Assembly: GCA_958298945.1 (NCBI GenBank)
Contig: OY282610.1
Coordinates: forward strand, 68,321,088-68,385,087
DNA from: Atherix ibis
Lineage: Eukaryota > Arthropoda > Insecta > Diptera > Athericidae
DNA length: 64,000 nucleotides
Direction of reading: 5' to 3'
In this document: piece after piece, positions 35,820-47,779 of the stretch
How positions within the stretch are numbered: the first letter of the stretch is position 1
Layout: each line of letters begins with the position of its first letter
Translations under genes and position numbers: made by a program
Notes under the pieces: generated by a model
The model's input: only the letters and a program-made list of their open reading frames with translations
Database searches by the model: none
Told to the model about the DNA's origin: nothing

Positions 35820-36440
35820 GCTAAATCTCAGGAATAAGGTGCGTGAAGAAGTAATTTGAACGTTAATTCATTAACTTTAGTCATCGCGATAACGAAAGTG
35901 TGAACTGGTGCATTGTCTTGATGAAGTAACGCTTTTTTTCGGCGAATTCGGCTGTTTTTTCTTGATTTCATCACTGAAACCCCTTTGATTTTTTTTCTTT
36001 TTGAATACACCTAATCGATGAACTTTATATCACGAGCATCCTAAAAAACTGACGCCATGTCCTTGCCAGCAGATGGAACTCTCTTCACCGTCTTTGGAAG
36101 GGCTGTTTCTTCCCTTTCAGTCCATTGTTTTGACTGTTCCATCATGTCAGATGTGAAGTAATGGACCCATATTTCATCCATAGTTATGAATAGACGCAAA
36201 ACTCGGTTTTATTTCTGCGAAACATCGCCAAAAACTTGATTGAAACATCTTCACGACGCTGTTTATACTCCATTGTGAGCAACCGCGGCAGCCATCTTGT
36301 GCACAGCTTTCTCATGTCCAAATTTTTAGTCAATATGCGATGTTCAGCACTTTTTTTATTTTGGGTATTTTCTTCATTTGGGCGACCATTGCGATGTTCG
36401 TCTTGGCAGCTCATACGGCCTTGTTTAAACCTAAATGAAG
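35820..36440 (-). mobile_element. Mariner transposase relic
   Basis: Minus-strand frames include HRILTKNLDMRKLCTRWLPR and LLTMEYKQRRED with AMFRRNKTEF (36190-36400), closely like the mariner phrase LGMRKLCARWVPRLLTVDQK. Further on, LLHQDNAPVHTFVIAMTKVN and LLLHAPYS (35830-35920) mark the second catalytic Asp and its surroundings. Several frameshifts lie between. Both ends are unresolved. Confidence 0.8.
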
Positions 36441-36822
36441 GGGCAGACTTCTTCAGAGTAGAGTCTTTGATATTATTTTAGTTGAACTGCGAACTTTCAA
36501 ATGAAAGTATTGCATGACATAACGATGACCAATTTTTTCCATATTTACAAATTCACTGAAAGTGTTCACTGTTAATGGCTGTCAAACTTAAGCTCTATAA
36601 GGTTGATACTTCCGACACTAGTAATTTTTTTCAAACAACAACCACCATTTATACGTTAGGTCGGGTACATCTGGTACTACCCTCGTATTTTATAAATTTT
36701 ATTAAAGCTGACAATTTTTTATTATTTTCATATTTTAAAAATAAAAATGATATTCCTAAATATGTTTAAAAATATATGAATATATATTTCCATATAAAAT
36801 AGTATAAAAATTATTAATTAGT

Positions 36823-36911
36823 CACTTGAATATTTACAATAATACAAAATTATTGTAAATATTCAAGTGGCTCATGAAAATCCACTTGAATATTTACAAT
36901 AATTTTGTATT
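36823..36911. repeat. Perfect 21-bp hairpin plus a third copy
   Basis: CACTTGAATATTTACAATAA(T) at 36823-36843 is repeated in exact inverse at 36849-36869 around ACAAA. A third, direct copy starts at 36883 and extends into TTTGTATT. The three-part forward-inverse-forward layout lies 58 bp left of a P-like element. Confidence 0.92.
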
Positions 36912-36969
36912 AGTTTTCATCATTTTGATAGAAGTGATCGTACTATCATCTGCATTTATTAATTAATAT

Positions 36970-37638
36970 CTTAGATTAAAGAATACCTTTCATATATGAA
37001 TACGCAATTTTCTGGCTTAATTATTGCAAAAGCGGCGAGAAATCGTAATGCTTGCATACTTTTGCGTAGACATTTTTATGAATACATGATACTCAGTAAC
37101 ATCTAGTTTTCGTAATAGATATTTATTGAATTCAAAAAGCATAATTTATATTCATTTTTACTCACTTATTTCAAGAAAAAATTTAATTTAAACAGGACAG
37201 AAATCAACCTTTATTTTTTCCCAATCTTTTGCTTTTAAATGCAATTATATTTTAGATTTATAATTTATTTTGTAAATATCAAGCGACTCGATTTTTTAGA
37301 CTTTCGGAGAGTTTTAAAATACGCCATTCTCCATGAAGTAGTAGCATACCGAAATGCTTGCATACTTTTGACATTTAGATACTTATCGCGTAGTGAAAGT
37401 TTAAGTGCGGTTTTATTAAATTTTAAATAGTTTACGAATAAGTAAGTATAAATAAATACATTTGCATAAATAGTTTTATTTCTGCCGACAGTAAAATAGG
37501 AAATTTTTGTTTCAGAATACGATGTGTTTTGTGAAAGATTATTTTGCAAGTGTATGATGCGTTCTTATGAATGGATTCTCGAAAAAAATTTGATAGAATT
37601 TTTGTGTAGAGGCCTATTCAGTTCTTCTATAATCTAAA
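36970..37638 (-). mobile_element. P-like non-autonomous TIR element, copy 3
   Basis: A 669-bp element with ends starting CTTAGATTAAAGAA on the left and TTTAGATTATAGAA on the reversed right. The flanks ATTAATAT (36962-36969) and GTTAATAT (37639-37646) match at 7 of 8, as expected of an old 8-bp target duplication. Its right part is the inverse of copy 1. Blocks near the left (GCGGCGAGAAAT) occur in copy 2. A short frame here is not supported by any motif. Confidence 0.75.
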
Positions 37639-37641
37639 GTT

Positions 37642-37705
37642 AATATTAACTAATAAATGCAGATGACAGTGATCGTACTGTCATATGCATTTATTAATTA
37701 ATATT
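37642..37705. repeat. 29-bp imperfect palindrome
   Basis: The arms at 37642-37670 and 37677-37705 pair with two mismatches around GATCGT. The core left arm is TAATAAATGCAGATGACAGT. A related half (GTGATCGTACTATCATCTGC...) lies on the other side of the P-like element at 36932-36969, so the element sits inside a set of inverted repeats. Confidence 0.88.
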
Positions 37706-40071
37706 TTATATTCAGTTTGAATGAACTGCCATATAATCCCGATAAGGTAAAAAACTTTACGTAATCGCGATGAGGAAGGAAATATCATCTATTTAACTGA
37801 TTTATTAATTGCTTTCGATTTTAAAACGGTGATAACATATGTCAAAACATTAAAATTTAAAATTCGGTTGGCAACATTCCGAACAGAAGTGAAAAATAAA
37901 AACCTAGCGCTAAGCCGTGGGAGTGACGAGTTATTTTTTTTATGGCTGTTGGCAATTCTAGTAATGGAACCCTGTACTGAGCATAAATGCTCTTTTGAAA
38001 TACCCGTAGTTCGATATAAATCCGTAGATAGTTAACCAAATCACTACCAACTGTACTACCAACAACAAAAATTCACATTGTAATAACATAAGGAGATAAA
38101 TATGGTGTAGAAACGCCATATTGAAAACGAGATGATAACATAAAATGCTGAATATGTATGGGCGTGTAAAAGTTAGTTTGTGGCATCGCACACATCCAAA
38201 CGTATTCATACACTTTCCGGGTTTACATTTGGTTTTTTTCTTCTACACATTTGCTTGTTTTGTGTATATGTAATCCAGCATAATGGCATCGGCATAAAGT
38301 GCACCATTATTCCACTTATTCGATGGTCTTCTATTCCTCCGCCTATAAATGAAGTACATACATAAACTCAGCTCGATTGGGTTGCGTTAAGGTTATTTTG
38401 CTCGGTACGGAATTTAGTTTCTCTCGATTAAGTTTATTATTATTCTTAAAATTATTATTGCTCGTATTATTTTTTTAACTATTATAATTAAACGTATTAT
38501 TTATATTATATATATGATAAATCTAACAAATGTATACGTAGTAAATTCATAGAATTTTTCGATAATAAAAATAAAAAAAAAAACGTAAAAGGAAGAAAAA
38601 CAACCAACATATTCTATTGTGTATCTTTGAACGAATTTAATAATTTTAGGTATTCTAGAAAGAAACAAAAGTTCATATATTTTATCTTGTTTAATAATAT
38701 GTGTGTGTATGTGTTGTTTTTTTTTATATATAAATATGTGCGTACATAAAATTTAAAAATATTTTTGGTGAATTGTTTATAAAAAAAAAAAATTTTTTTT
38801 CGTACCATACATGTATGTAAATATATAATAGTTATTATTATTATTATAATAATTATTATAATTTATTGTTTGTAAAATATATTGCATACGTATGTATATA
38901 TGTGTTTGTAAATAAATATTTATGTACATCATCTCGTGATATATGCGTATACCATGGGAATATGCATAAATATATTACAGAATGTCCGTATTTATGTATG
39001 GGAAAATATATGTTAATAAATATGTGAATTTTGCAATTTATAAATGAAAAATGTACAAATATTGAATCGTTCGAATGTAATTTAATCAAATTGGGGGAGG
39101 GTAAGCGAATGTAAAGCAAATTATTTATATAAACAAAGTGCCAAGTTTGGAAGAAATAATCAAGAAAAGAATAAATACATATGTATGGGAGATATTGGAA
39201 TGAAAAGAAAACAATCAAAATTATCTATAGACAAATTTATTATTGGCTATAAATAATATGTAGTATATACTGTTCGTCTAAATAATATTGCTAGACAAGA
39301 GTAAACAGCAAGTGTACGAAACGAACGTGAGAGAGACAGAGATGGTGATAGAGGGAGTGAGAGCGCGCTCTAGGGAGAAAATCAAGAGTGTTTTTGATGG
39401 GTTTTTTTTTTTTTTTTTTTTGACGGAACTAATATCTGCCATGTAATGCGAGGTGTCAAGAGTACTATTTGCGAATATTTTTTCTTTAATTGTTTGAAAT
39501 TCACATTCGTTAAATTAATAATTATGAAATGTGAAAATAGTGGAGGACATCTTTTTGGAAATGGTCTAAATCGAATGGAATCGTTCGTATTGTATTCACA
39601 GTAAACTTCAGCCATGTTGTTACAGTCTTCTTGCCACCACCACCGCCAGGAGGAGAAGTGGTTCTTGTGTGTGTGGTTCGTTCGTTCTGTTTTGCTATTA
39701 TTTCGTTTATTTTTTTGTTTCCCTTCCAGTTTTGTTCTTTGAGATTATTTTTTTTATTTTTATTACTTTTATTGAAAACAAAAATGAATATCTGTGCAAG
39801 ATCTGGTGTGTATATAGTAGTTGAAATTTGCAATAAAAAAAACAAAAACAACAGGAAACCAAATAAAAAAAGTGAGACAATTTTAAGTTTGTGAACAAAA
39901 ATCCAAAGAATAGTGAAATTGAAAAATAAAACAACTTCAATATAATAGGAATTCTCTGTTTTTCTGATTCTCCCTGTTTTGTTCTTGCAACAATAGTAGT
40001 AATTGTCAACAAATAAAAGAAATAGGAAATGTGACAAACGAATTTATTTAAATAAATAAAAAAAGAGCACA

Positions 40072-40093
40072 TACGAGGTCGGCTGAAAAGTTC
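40072..40093. mobile_element. Solo mariner-type end
   Basis: TACGAGGTCGGCTGAAAAGT is the start of a typical mariner terminal repeat, with TA at its outer edge. I found no partner end or transposase sequence beside it, so it is a short remnant. Confidence 0.45.
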
Positions 40094-40255
40094 ATATTTT
40101 AAATCTGTACGAAAATGTCAAATTTTTTTTGGAAAATTGTCCCGAATGCGACGGTATCCAATTCAACGTAGACGATAGCGAACGCGATGGATATACAGAG
40201 ATGTTAGTTATTAATGAGAGACAGTTGCAGTAACAGAGAAGTAAACCAAATTTGA

Positions 40256-40573
40256 TAGCTATATTCCATTGGACCAATTTTGCTACTACACTAGTTGTGT
40301 ATCTGTCATAATCTACTTTACCTCGAACAGAGCAGTAATTTTCATTTGGAGTTACGCATACAATGTACGGTAGGTGGATTGTAGTTGCTACAGTGAAAAT
40401 AGATATATTTGCGGGTTCGCTGGTTATGTTGAAATGTCATATTTTTGTTTTTGTTGTTTATGTGTGAATAAACTCAGTATTGTCGGGTGACTAATGTGTG
40501 ATTGTATTTTACTGCTGTTTTTTATTGAGAGTCTACAGCGCTGTAGCAAAATTGGTCCAATGGAATACAGCTA
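40256..40573. mobile_element. MITE with 31-bp TIRs
   Basis: A 318-bp element whose ends pair over 31 bp with one mismatch: TAGCTATATTCCATTGGACC... on the left and TAGCTGTATTCCATTGGACC... on the reversed right, both continuing AATTTTGCTAC. TTGA flanks both sides (40252-40255 and 40574-40577), a likely 4-bp target duplication. It has no coding sequence. The superfamily is not clear from the ends. Confidence 0.75.
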
Positions 40574-41779
40574 TTGATTCCTGCATCAGGCGAGTGTCAG
40601 CACAGTCGGTAGAGGGTGTAGGAATGGAGGCATATTAAACACAGATTGTGTGTCATTTTTAATAGTTTTTTTCTTCTTCTCTTTCATTATTATTATTGCT
40701 CATCGTTTTATCAATTTAATCGGAATTTCATTGATAAGTGGAAGAGTATTGACCGTTTCTAAGAAAATATTTAATAATATTTTTCGATTTCAAATCTATT
40801 GATTGAATAATAACATTTGGTAATTTGATTTATTATTTATAATAATAAATTCTGCAAATATTTTTTGTTAGTTTTAAATAGAGCAGCAACTGATCAAGAG
40901 AGACGAGCGTAAATTGACAGAATTTGTTCAAATTGATTTGTTACAATTTTGAGGTTATATCTGATCTGATCTGATATTCTTAACAAAAAAAAATTCTGTT
41001 TTATATTTCGTTGCTATTTCTCAGAAGAAGAAAAACAAATGGAAATCCTGAAATTCTTATTGAGAAATTCAAAACTGACCAGTTTTTATAGTAATTTTTA
41101 TGGTAATAAAATTTCTACTGAGATGGTAAATGCTTCAGTATCAGCACAAGACAGGATATTCTGTACTATATTGCTAGCTGGATTCGAACTCAGGACCGCC
41201 CTCGGTAGCAAAAATTAAACATTTAAGTGGGGGACACCCAAAAAAAAAAAATCATTTTAGCAAACAAAATTTTTTCTAATCATTTAAAACTTTTTATTGC
41301 AATTGTTTTTATATTTCTTATAGGAATCTTGTTAGTTCATTTTATGTGCTTTCTTTTAAATTTGGTTGTCTTTTTTTAATACTATTTCTGGGATTCGGTT
41401 TGATGATATTTTTTGCAGGAGAATCACGAATTTTGCAATAAACCTTTTGTTTCCAATTCTAATTCTTCAAGTTCTCAATGCTCGTTCAGTTCTTTACTCC
41501 CGGTTCTAATTTAAATAATTGCAATAAATCCAATTTCAAATTCCAAGAAATGTTAAACATAAAAAATTTTATGGTTAGCTTGTTGCACAAAATAGGTGCA
41601 TTCTAACAACCTTGTGGTATAAGACCATTTAGTGCTAGCACATAAGAGGTGAGGCTGTTTGGTAAATATGATGTACAAGATGTTTTTCTTACTTCTTTTC
41701 TTTTGATTTTTCACAATTTACTGCTTCTATTAGGTAAAGCGAAAAAGAAATGACAATTTTTTATCCAACACAAAAATAA

Positions 41780-43010
41780 TTTATTTTTTCCAAAATTATA
41801 CAATATTATTCTGCGAAATAATTTCCATTGTTTTCTATTATCTTTATCTACAAATTAGATAGTTTTTCAATTTTTCTCATGTAAAACTTCCGTGCTTTTT
41901 CATTAAAAAAGGAGTACAGGTGGTTTTGTACGTCATCAATAGATCAATATATTTTTATTTCAAAGCGAATTTTTTATCTAAGGTGATAATTAGAAGTTGC
42001 AATATCGGAGGAATATAGTGTGTATTGCACAACTTCTAAATTCAACTCCCTGATTTTTTCGTGCGTGTGATCCAGAGTTGCCATGCTGCAGAATGCGTCT
42101 TTATTCTTGCCAATTGGATACAACACACCTCTGTAGTGATTGTCAAGGTTTTAAAAAATGAAAACTCATTTTCCCCTGAAAAAATCCCACCAAATACGAA
42201 GATGAACCTTTTTTATGGTCAATATTGGTCGAGAGATTAAAAGAGGTACTTGATTTGGCGAAAGCCATTGTTTTTGGCCCTTGTTGTACAGGACCCACGT
42301 CTCATCACCAGTAATGCTCCTTCTCAGATATAGTTCCGATTCGTATCTAGACAGTAGTATCATATTATTTAACGTGACTTATCTGTCATTAAACATAAAA
42401 CCACGAGTCGCCTACAACTATAGGGATTGAGTTACGCTCAATCAACGCACAACCATTACTGACAGTTAACAGTCAGTAGCCAGTTACAAGCTGATTACTC
42501 CAACTGTGTTTGTGGACAGTGTGTTGTAACACCATGGGGCACTCCGATTCCCGTAGTACCAATTTTTGTTTTAAGAGTACTTCGGTTTATACTCCGCTCA
42601 TTGAGCTACGGTAAGGAATCTTTTAAATCCCTAGTCACCGCTAAACCAGCTCAGGTATGCGGGTTCGCTAAGACCCGAAATTACAACCGGAGTCGACCTT
42701 AGTCTTTCACCCGGTTATAGCCACCTTTCGTGCCATTTATACACTCATTCTCGTATCTAGACAATAGGAACGAACACATGGTAATGTATTGTCTAGGTTC
42801 GCTGGTGAAAGTTCGTGAGGCACCCAAATTCCTGTTCTGCAGAGGCAGCGATAATTATTTTATAATTTTGTGGTGATCTGACTCCATCAATGAATCTGTA
42901 AGTCTTCCTGACTTCAGTTTGTCTTTCAATTCTCTATCAAAATTTGAATTTTTCGAAGTTTTAACATGTCTCAATAAACCTTGCAGATGGTGTGTCGAAT
43001 AAAAAGAGCA
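41780..43010 (-). mobile_element. Mariner relic, split by an R1-like insertion
   Basis: The minus strand shows, in order, a stretch ending PRQYITMCSFL near 42770-42850, then LLSRYESELYLRRSITGDET and WVLYNKGQKQWL with the first catalytic Asp (42240-42363). Next come HLRIWWDFF, PDIATSNYHLR (about 41990-42020, third Asp changed to Asn) and DDVQNHLYSFFNEKARKFYM (about 41880-41940). The family pattern is TMCxxLLxRYExEPFLHRIVTGDEKW. The reading between LxRYE and TMCS is broken by the insertion at 42358-42750. Confidence 0.8.
42358..42750 (-). mobile_element. Short R1-like 3' UTR copy, nested
   Basis: A 393-bp copy of the 3' UTR of the element at 3260-7054. It starts (in + coordinates) with TTATTTAACGTGAC, shares CCACGAGTCGCC, ATCAACGCAC and TTTTGTTTTAAGAGTACTT, and stops at CACTCATTC. 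It lacks about 160 bp of the middle. It is flanked by TCGTATCTAGACAGTAG (42341-42357) and TCGTATCTAGACAATAG (42751-42767), a 17-bp target duplication with one change, inside a mariner transposase frame. Confidence 0.88.
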
Positions 43011-44394
43011 TTAAATGCCGTAAATGTGTCTCGTCAATATCTGGCTTTGACATTGTTGACTATGGGTAAAAAAAATAGTTTTTGTGAAGATAGTAAGAAT
43101 ACTAACCAAGCTTCAAAACGGCACCTACTTTGACGTATACACTCCGGACAATGAATCCGAAAAATTGTCATTTCTTTGCCAATTTTCTAATATTTGCTTA
43201 CCGGGATTAGATGTAATTACTACAAATTTTTTTTTATTTGATTTTCGCGTCTATTTATTGCGTTGTTCGATCGTGTAGAGTTTATTAACTCATGACAGCT
43301 GCCATATTGTTTTTTTTTTTTTTTTTTTTGAAGAGGTCCTGAAAAACTAAACAATTCACACAAATCCTAAAAAATTTTGACTACCAATCAAAAAATTATG
43401 AACAATTTTTACAGATCAGATTGGATTTATTGTAATTTTCTTCCGTGGAATGAAAAACCACACCATGCGTCTAGTTTTCGAACTAATCATTGTAGTTCTC
43501 CTTTTTGAGTAAATCTTATAATAACTTCTATGAGAGAACAAATTAAAATTGGGATAACAAGAGGGAAAATAGTATCCATTTTTCCTAATTATTTTTTATT
43601 TTCCATTAAATAGCGTTTCTATAAAAAAATACGATTTCTTTTAGAAGGTCTTAGAACTAATTATCTGATAAACTATTTTAATAATTATATATTGATAAAT
43701 GGAGAAGGAAAAACGGAAAACTGACAAATTTAAACTTTATAAAAATGCAGAAATGAATAATAAAATGTAGATATACTTTGTTTTTTGATTTATTATTTCA
43801 AAGAATTTCTATTTGGTGCTTTGATTTAACGACACTGGAACGCCTAAGTGTAGTAGGTAATAATCTTGATTTCGAATTCAGCTAGCTAACTAATCGGGGA
43901 TCTTTTCAGTACAGCTTTTTCTAGAAAGGATAATAAATATTTTATTTTGTCTGATTACGCATCCCATTCCCTCCCTAAAACTATCTTCTAAAGTGAATAG
44001 CTGATAGAGGAGCGACCTACACCAGTCAAAAAATTATATTGCATATTTTTGTATTAGAAAAATTACTACTGTATTAACTGGTTTAATTTATGAAGAGAAC
44101 CTAATAATTTCTTTATAAATTAAACCAGTGAAATGATGTTTGGGCTCAGCTTACGGAAAGTTCCTTAGAGCCAACTAGTTATGTGAATGATGAATGAATT
44201 TCTCATTCAGAAAAGGACTGCTAAGGTCTATTTTATCAGCTATCCGTTTGTAACAAGCTAAAATCATCAAATGTCCAGCCATGGGGCTATTCCGAACATA
44301 TAAAAAAAACTAAAACACTAAAACTCGAAAATAAACAAAAAAATTCCTAATTCCCAGTTGATTTGTCTTCTTACTGTTTAGAGTGCATATCATA

Positions 44395-45130
44395 CGAGGT
44401 TTGTATGATTAATAACTGGCCTTGACAAGAAAAAATAACATATCCTCCTTTTAGCCCGATACATTTTGTTCAACGTTTTTTCTATCTTTTGTATCCCATC
44501 TAAAAATACGATCTCTCCAATCCTTCAAAATAGCCATAACCTTTCCTGTCGCTGGAATCGTTGTTGCCTTTTTTTGTGTACGTTCGCTAGTAGAATTCCA
44601 TTATTTTGACCGAACTTTGGTTTGTGTTGTTTAATGGCGAATTCATGTTTGATCAATAGTTATGGATTGTTGCAAAAATTAATTTGGATTACACTTAAAA
44701 ATGTCCAAACCAATCCATTGGAGTCGTTATACGAACACATTTTTGGTCAGGTGTTAGCAAACACGGTACCCATCTCACCAATAGATTTCTCATATCCAAA
44801 ATTAAATGTTCGATATTGTCTAGACGTTCTTTTGAGATGTTTACCATGTCAGCTATGTCATACATTTACACTCGAGGGGCTTTAAGAAATAACACGGATT
44901 TTATTAATAATTTCTTCGGTGGTGACCTTATTTGAATGGTCTGGACGTTCTTCAACAAAACTGCTTGTTAAAATTCAGCTGTCCAATATTCGATGCAGAG
45001 TCCCCACAAACTTATCTGAGTTCCGCTTTTTTCTCATTATTCCTTGTTCTTTTCAAATTCGGTCTACTTTGGTGGCTGACACAAAGTTCTCTAATAAGGA
45101 CCGCTTTTTTCTTAGTTGAAATAACAGATT
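44395..45130 (-). mobile_element. Mariner transposase relic
   Basis: The left end reads ATACGAGGTTTGTATGATTA, a mariner-type terminus. Minus-strand frames give KVTTEEIINKIRVIS near 44890-44950 and NVYDIADMVNISKERLDNIE then LDMRNLLVRWVP near 44765-44870, which is the N-terminal HTH region of mariner transposases. A decayed C-terminal tail lies near 44400-44560 (DTKDRKNVEQN-like). The catalytic centre is not recognisable and no matching right end was found. Confidence 0.7.
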
Positions 45131-45299
45131 GATTATTTCGATTATATGTTTTTTATTTGCAAAATTATTGCAGGATGTATGGGATACCACACCATTCGAA
45201 TGAACTTCCTCGACTTCGTTAAATAATATAAATACGAAAGCTCTAATTTACCATCAATTTCTCACATAATGGCTTTTATATCGCATTGACAGAATAATT

Positions 45300-46195
45300 C
45301 ACTTATTTAACGTGGCATATATCCAATCAACGCGGAAAAGGACTTGTCTTGTTATGGACTTTGCCAGTTCAACTGACCAGATGATTGGACCCAGTTCGAT
45401 CTAATTTAACTTTATTCTATTTTCTCTTTTGCTTCCTGTTTAGATTATCTCCTGCAATGGAACATTCAGCTCCGTACCTCATTACTTCTACCACTATCAG
45501 TTCCCTCTATTACCTTCCTTTGTATTCCATGCATGAATCAGTCAAACAATCCATCTTATCCATCCGTACAATTCCAATGGTGAGCGATCTCAACCAGTAG
45601 ACCACTCCCCTTTGTGATTCCATTTGGTCCCACCTCTCAATCAGTTACATTCATAACTGTTGATACCAAGTCTATTAAGAGGTTTATTAACATCTGTAGT
45701 AATAGTACTCGGGGTCCTCGTATGCCACACCTCCAGTCGAAAGGCTGAACTGAACCCGCGATGTAGGTATTAAATCGCAGTCACCACGTTTCAACTAAAG
45801 GCACCTCATCTGTCTGATAAGGCGCAGTGTGTTTTAACACCGTGGATCACCCTGAACTTCGTGGTATCACTTTTAATTAACGAGTACTTGGTCGGTACTC
45901 AGTCAAAGAGCTACAGGAAGGAACCTTGTAAGTGCCTAAGCACTGTTAGACCGACTCAAGACCGCGGATTCGCAAAGACTCGTAGGCCACTTCTGGTATT
46001 GATCATAGTTTGATCGTTTCCCAGCATTGACAGTTGCGTTATCGAATATCAGGAGTAAAAAAAAGTATCCAGGAGCGTCAAATTGTATTTGGAAAAAGAG
46101 TCCAGGAGCCAGGTTGTGTCCCCGAATTTGAAAATCCAAAATCCGTTCAATTCCTCTTTCAACAGATCTGATGTTTCTCTGGCAGTATGACATGT
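45300..46195 (-). mobile_element. R1-like retrotransposon fragment
   Basis: The segment begins with the shared terminus ACTTATTTAACGTGG. It contains a block (45460-45620) like the degenerate coding tail at 51900-52120 (GGTACAATTCCA.AATGGTGA, GCGATCT.AACC.GTAGAC). It then follows the 3' UTR pattern of the 3.3-kb and 52-kb copies (GGTATTAA, ACGAGTACTTGGTCGGTACT, AGAGCTACAGGAAGGAACCT) and ends at GGCAGTATGACATGT. The last 370 bp are closely similar to 50840-51211 and stop at the same base. Confidence 0.75.
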
Positions 46196-47039
46196 GGTGC
46201 CCTCTAATTTAAATCAGTTTACAAAACAATCCATGTCTTCCAATTTCGACCCAAATCATTTGTTGGTAAGGATGATCATTTACAGTTATACCAGGACCGG
46301 CATCCATATCAAAGCAATAAGGAAAAACTCTGCATTTTGAAAAATACCAAACATTAATTTATCTGTGCGTCAAATAAAAAAAACCTACATGACTGCAAAT
46401 AGCTGTCCAAGATATCTATCTATCTTGTCCCTATTGGAAAAGCCGTTTATTTTTATTGGTGAGGATGCTTCGGCTAATTTTTTGAGACTCTCCTTCTAAT
46501 GAAAAAGTTTATTTGCATTTTTTCAACAACCTAACCAAAACTCCTTCCACGAGCTAAATCAATTTTGTCTTAATGATAGGTAAACTGAAAAGTTTGAAAT
46601 CTTGTTTTTCTTTTCAAATGCATTATTCCCAAATGATAACTGCGATCTAGAAAAAAATAAAAGTTAAATTAAAATGTTGCGTTCTTTTTACATTAACTTT
46701 AGTCTTTTGAAGTTTGTGAATAACAGCTATTTATGACAACGGTTTTTGTGGGACCCAAAATATAATTTTCCTTTATTTGCTTAAAATTGTTTGTAAACTC
46801 GTTTTATTTTCATGTTTTCCATTTTTCCAAAATCGAGATGCCCTGGTAATCCGCAAAAGCTTTTGTTTTTTGCCTGATAGATTTTGGTGCCATCTGTAGC
46901 ACCCTTTTTGAAAGTCTCAAATTAATATGAATACGTGAAAATATTGTAAGTTTGGGGTTGCGCAAAAGTTCAGATGGAAACTTTAAAAAAGATGTCATGT
47001 TTTACCACAAACAATCACACTAACTCTGAGAGAAAATGG

Positions 47040-47375
47040 GAAGTTGGAATGCACCCAAAATATAAAACCGATTTGACAGGAGAATCTACTCGAAGTACTA
47101 TAAAATACCGCCGGATTACAGTTTTCGTTGAAATTGATAGCTGGAAGGCACTCAAAATAGAAAACCATTTTGACAGTAAAATCTAATCAAAGTACTTTAA
47201 AATGCCGCCAGATTACAGTTTTCGTTGAAATTGATAGCTGGAAGGCACTAAAAATAGAAATCCATTTTGACAGTAAAGTCTACTCGAAGTACTGTAAAAT
47301 GCCGCCAGATAACAGTTTTTGTTGAAATTAATAGCTGGAAGGCACTCAAAATAGAAAACCGATTTGACAGCAGAT
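47040..47375. repeat. 97-bp tandem repeat, about 3.3 copies
   Basis: Units are marked by TTTGACAG at 47072, 47169, 47266 and 47363, exactly 97 bp apart each time. Each unit holds GAAGTACT.TAAAAT.CCGCC, CAGTTTTCGTTGAAATTGAT and AGCTGGAAGGCACT. Copies differ at only a few positions. Small open frames on both strands follow from the repeat and are not taken as genes. Confidence 0.93.
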
Positions 47376-47377
47376 CG

Positions 47378-47445
47378 GTGTAAATACGAAAGTGGATTGA
47401 AACTTTTCATTTCGAAAAGTTTTCAATCCACTTTCGTATTTGCAC
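47378..47445. repeat. Long hairpin beside the 97-bp repeat
   Basis: The left arm 47378-47408 (GTGTAAATACGAAAGTGGAT...) pairs with 47414-47445 with one mismatch and one single-base bulge around a 5-base loop. It starts within a few bases of the end of the 97-bp array. Confidence 0.88.
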
Positions 47446-47779
47446 TTTAATTAGAGTAAGCAAATTATAAAAAAGAAAAAAAAACAACAAACCAATATAT
47501 TGTTTTGTACTAGTGGCTGGAACAAACCTGCAAGATACTCTAAACCAGATATAGCCAAATTGAAGGCATGTCTTCCTCCACGCTAAAAATTCCATAAAAG
47601 TCCTTGATTTTTTTCATTACCCTTGTAGGAAGAATCGTTAAGATATTGGTCATTAGTAAGTGTAAATTTAAATAAACAGAGTCAATAAGAGTAACTAACG
47701 CCCTTTAATATGGAATAGTTTTATATTTGATTCTTTCCTTATTATATGCTCGACACGCCTTAACCCAATAGCAGGGTTA

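Noticed and set aside
36236..36481. A plus-strand frame of 81 codons
   Set aside because: The opposite strand encodes the mariner motif MRKLCTRWLPRLLT, which explains the openness.
41150..41230. A tRNA-like B box (AGTTCGAATCC on the minus strand)
   Set aside because: No acceptor stem, anticodon arm or convincing A box could be drawn. It may be a scrap of a tRNA-derived SINE, but this is not supported.
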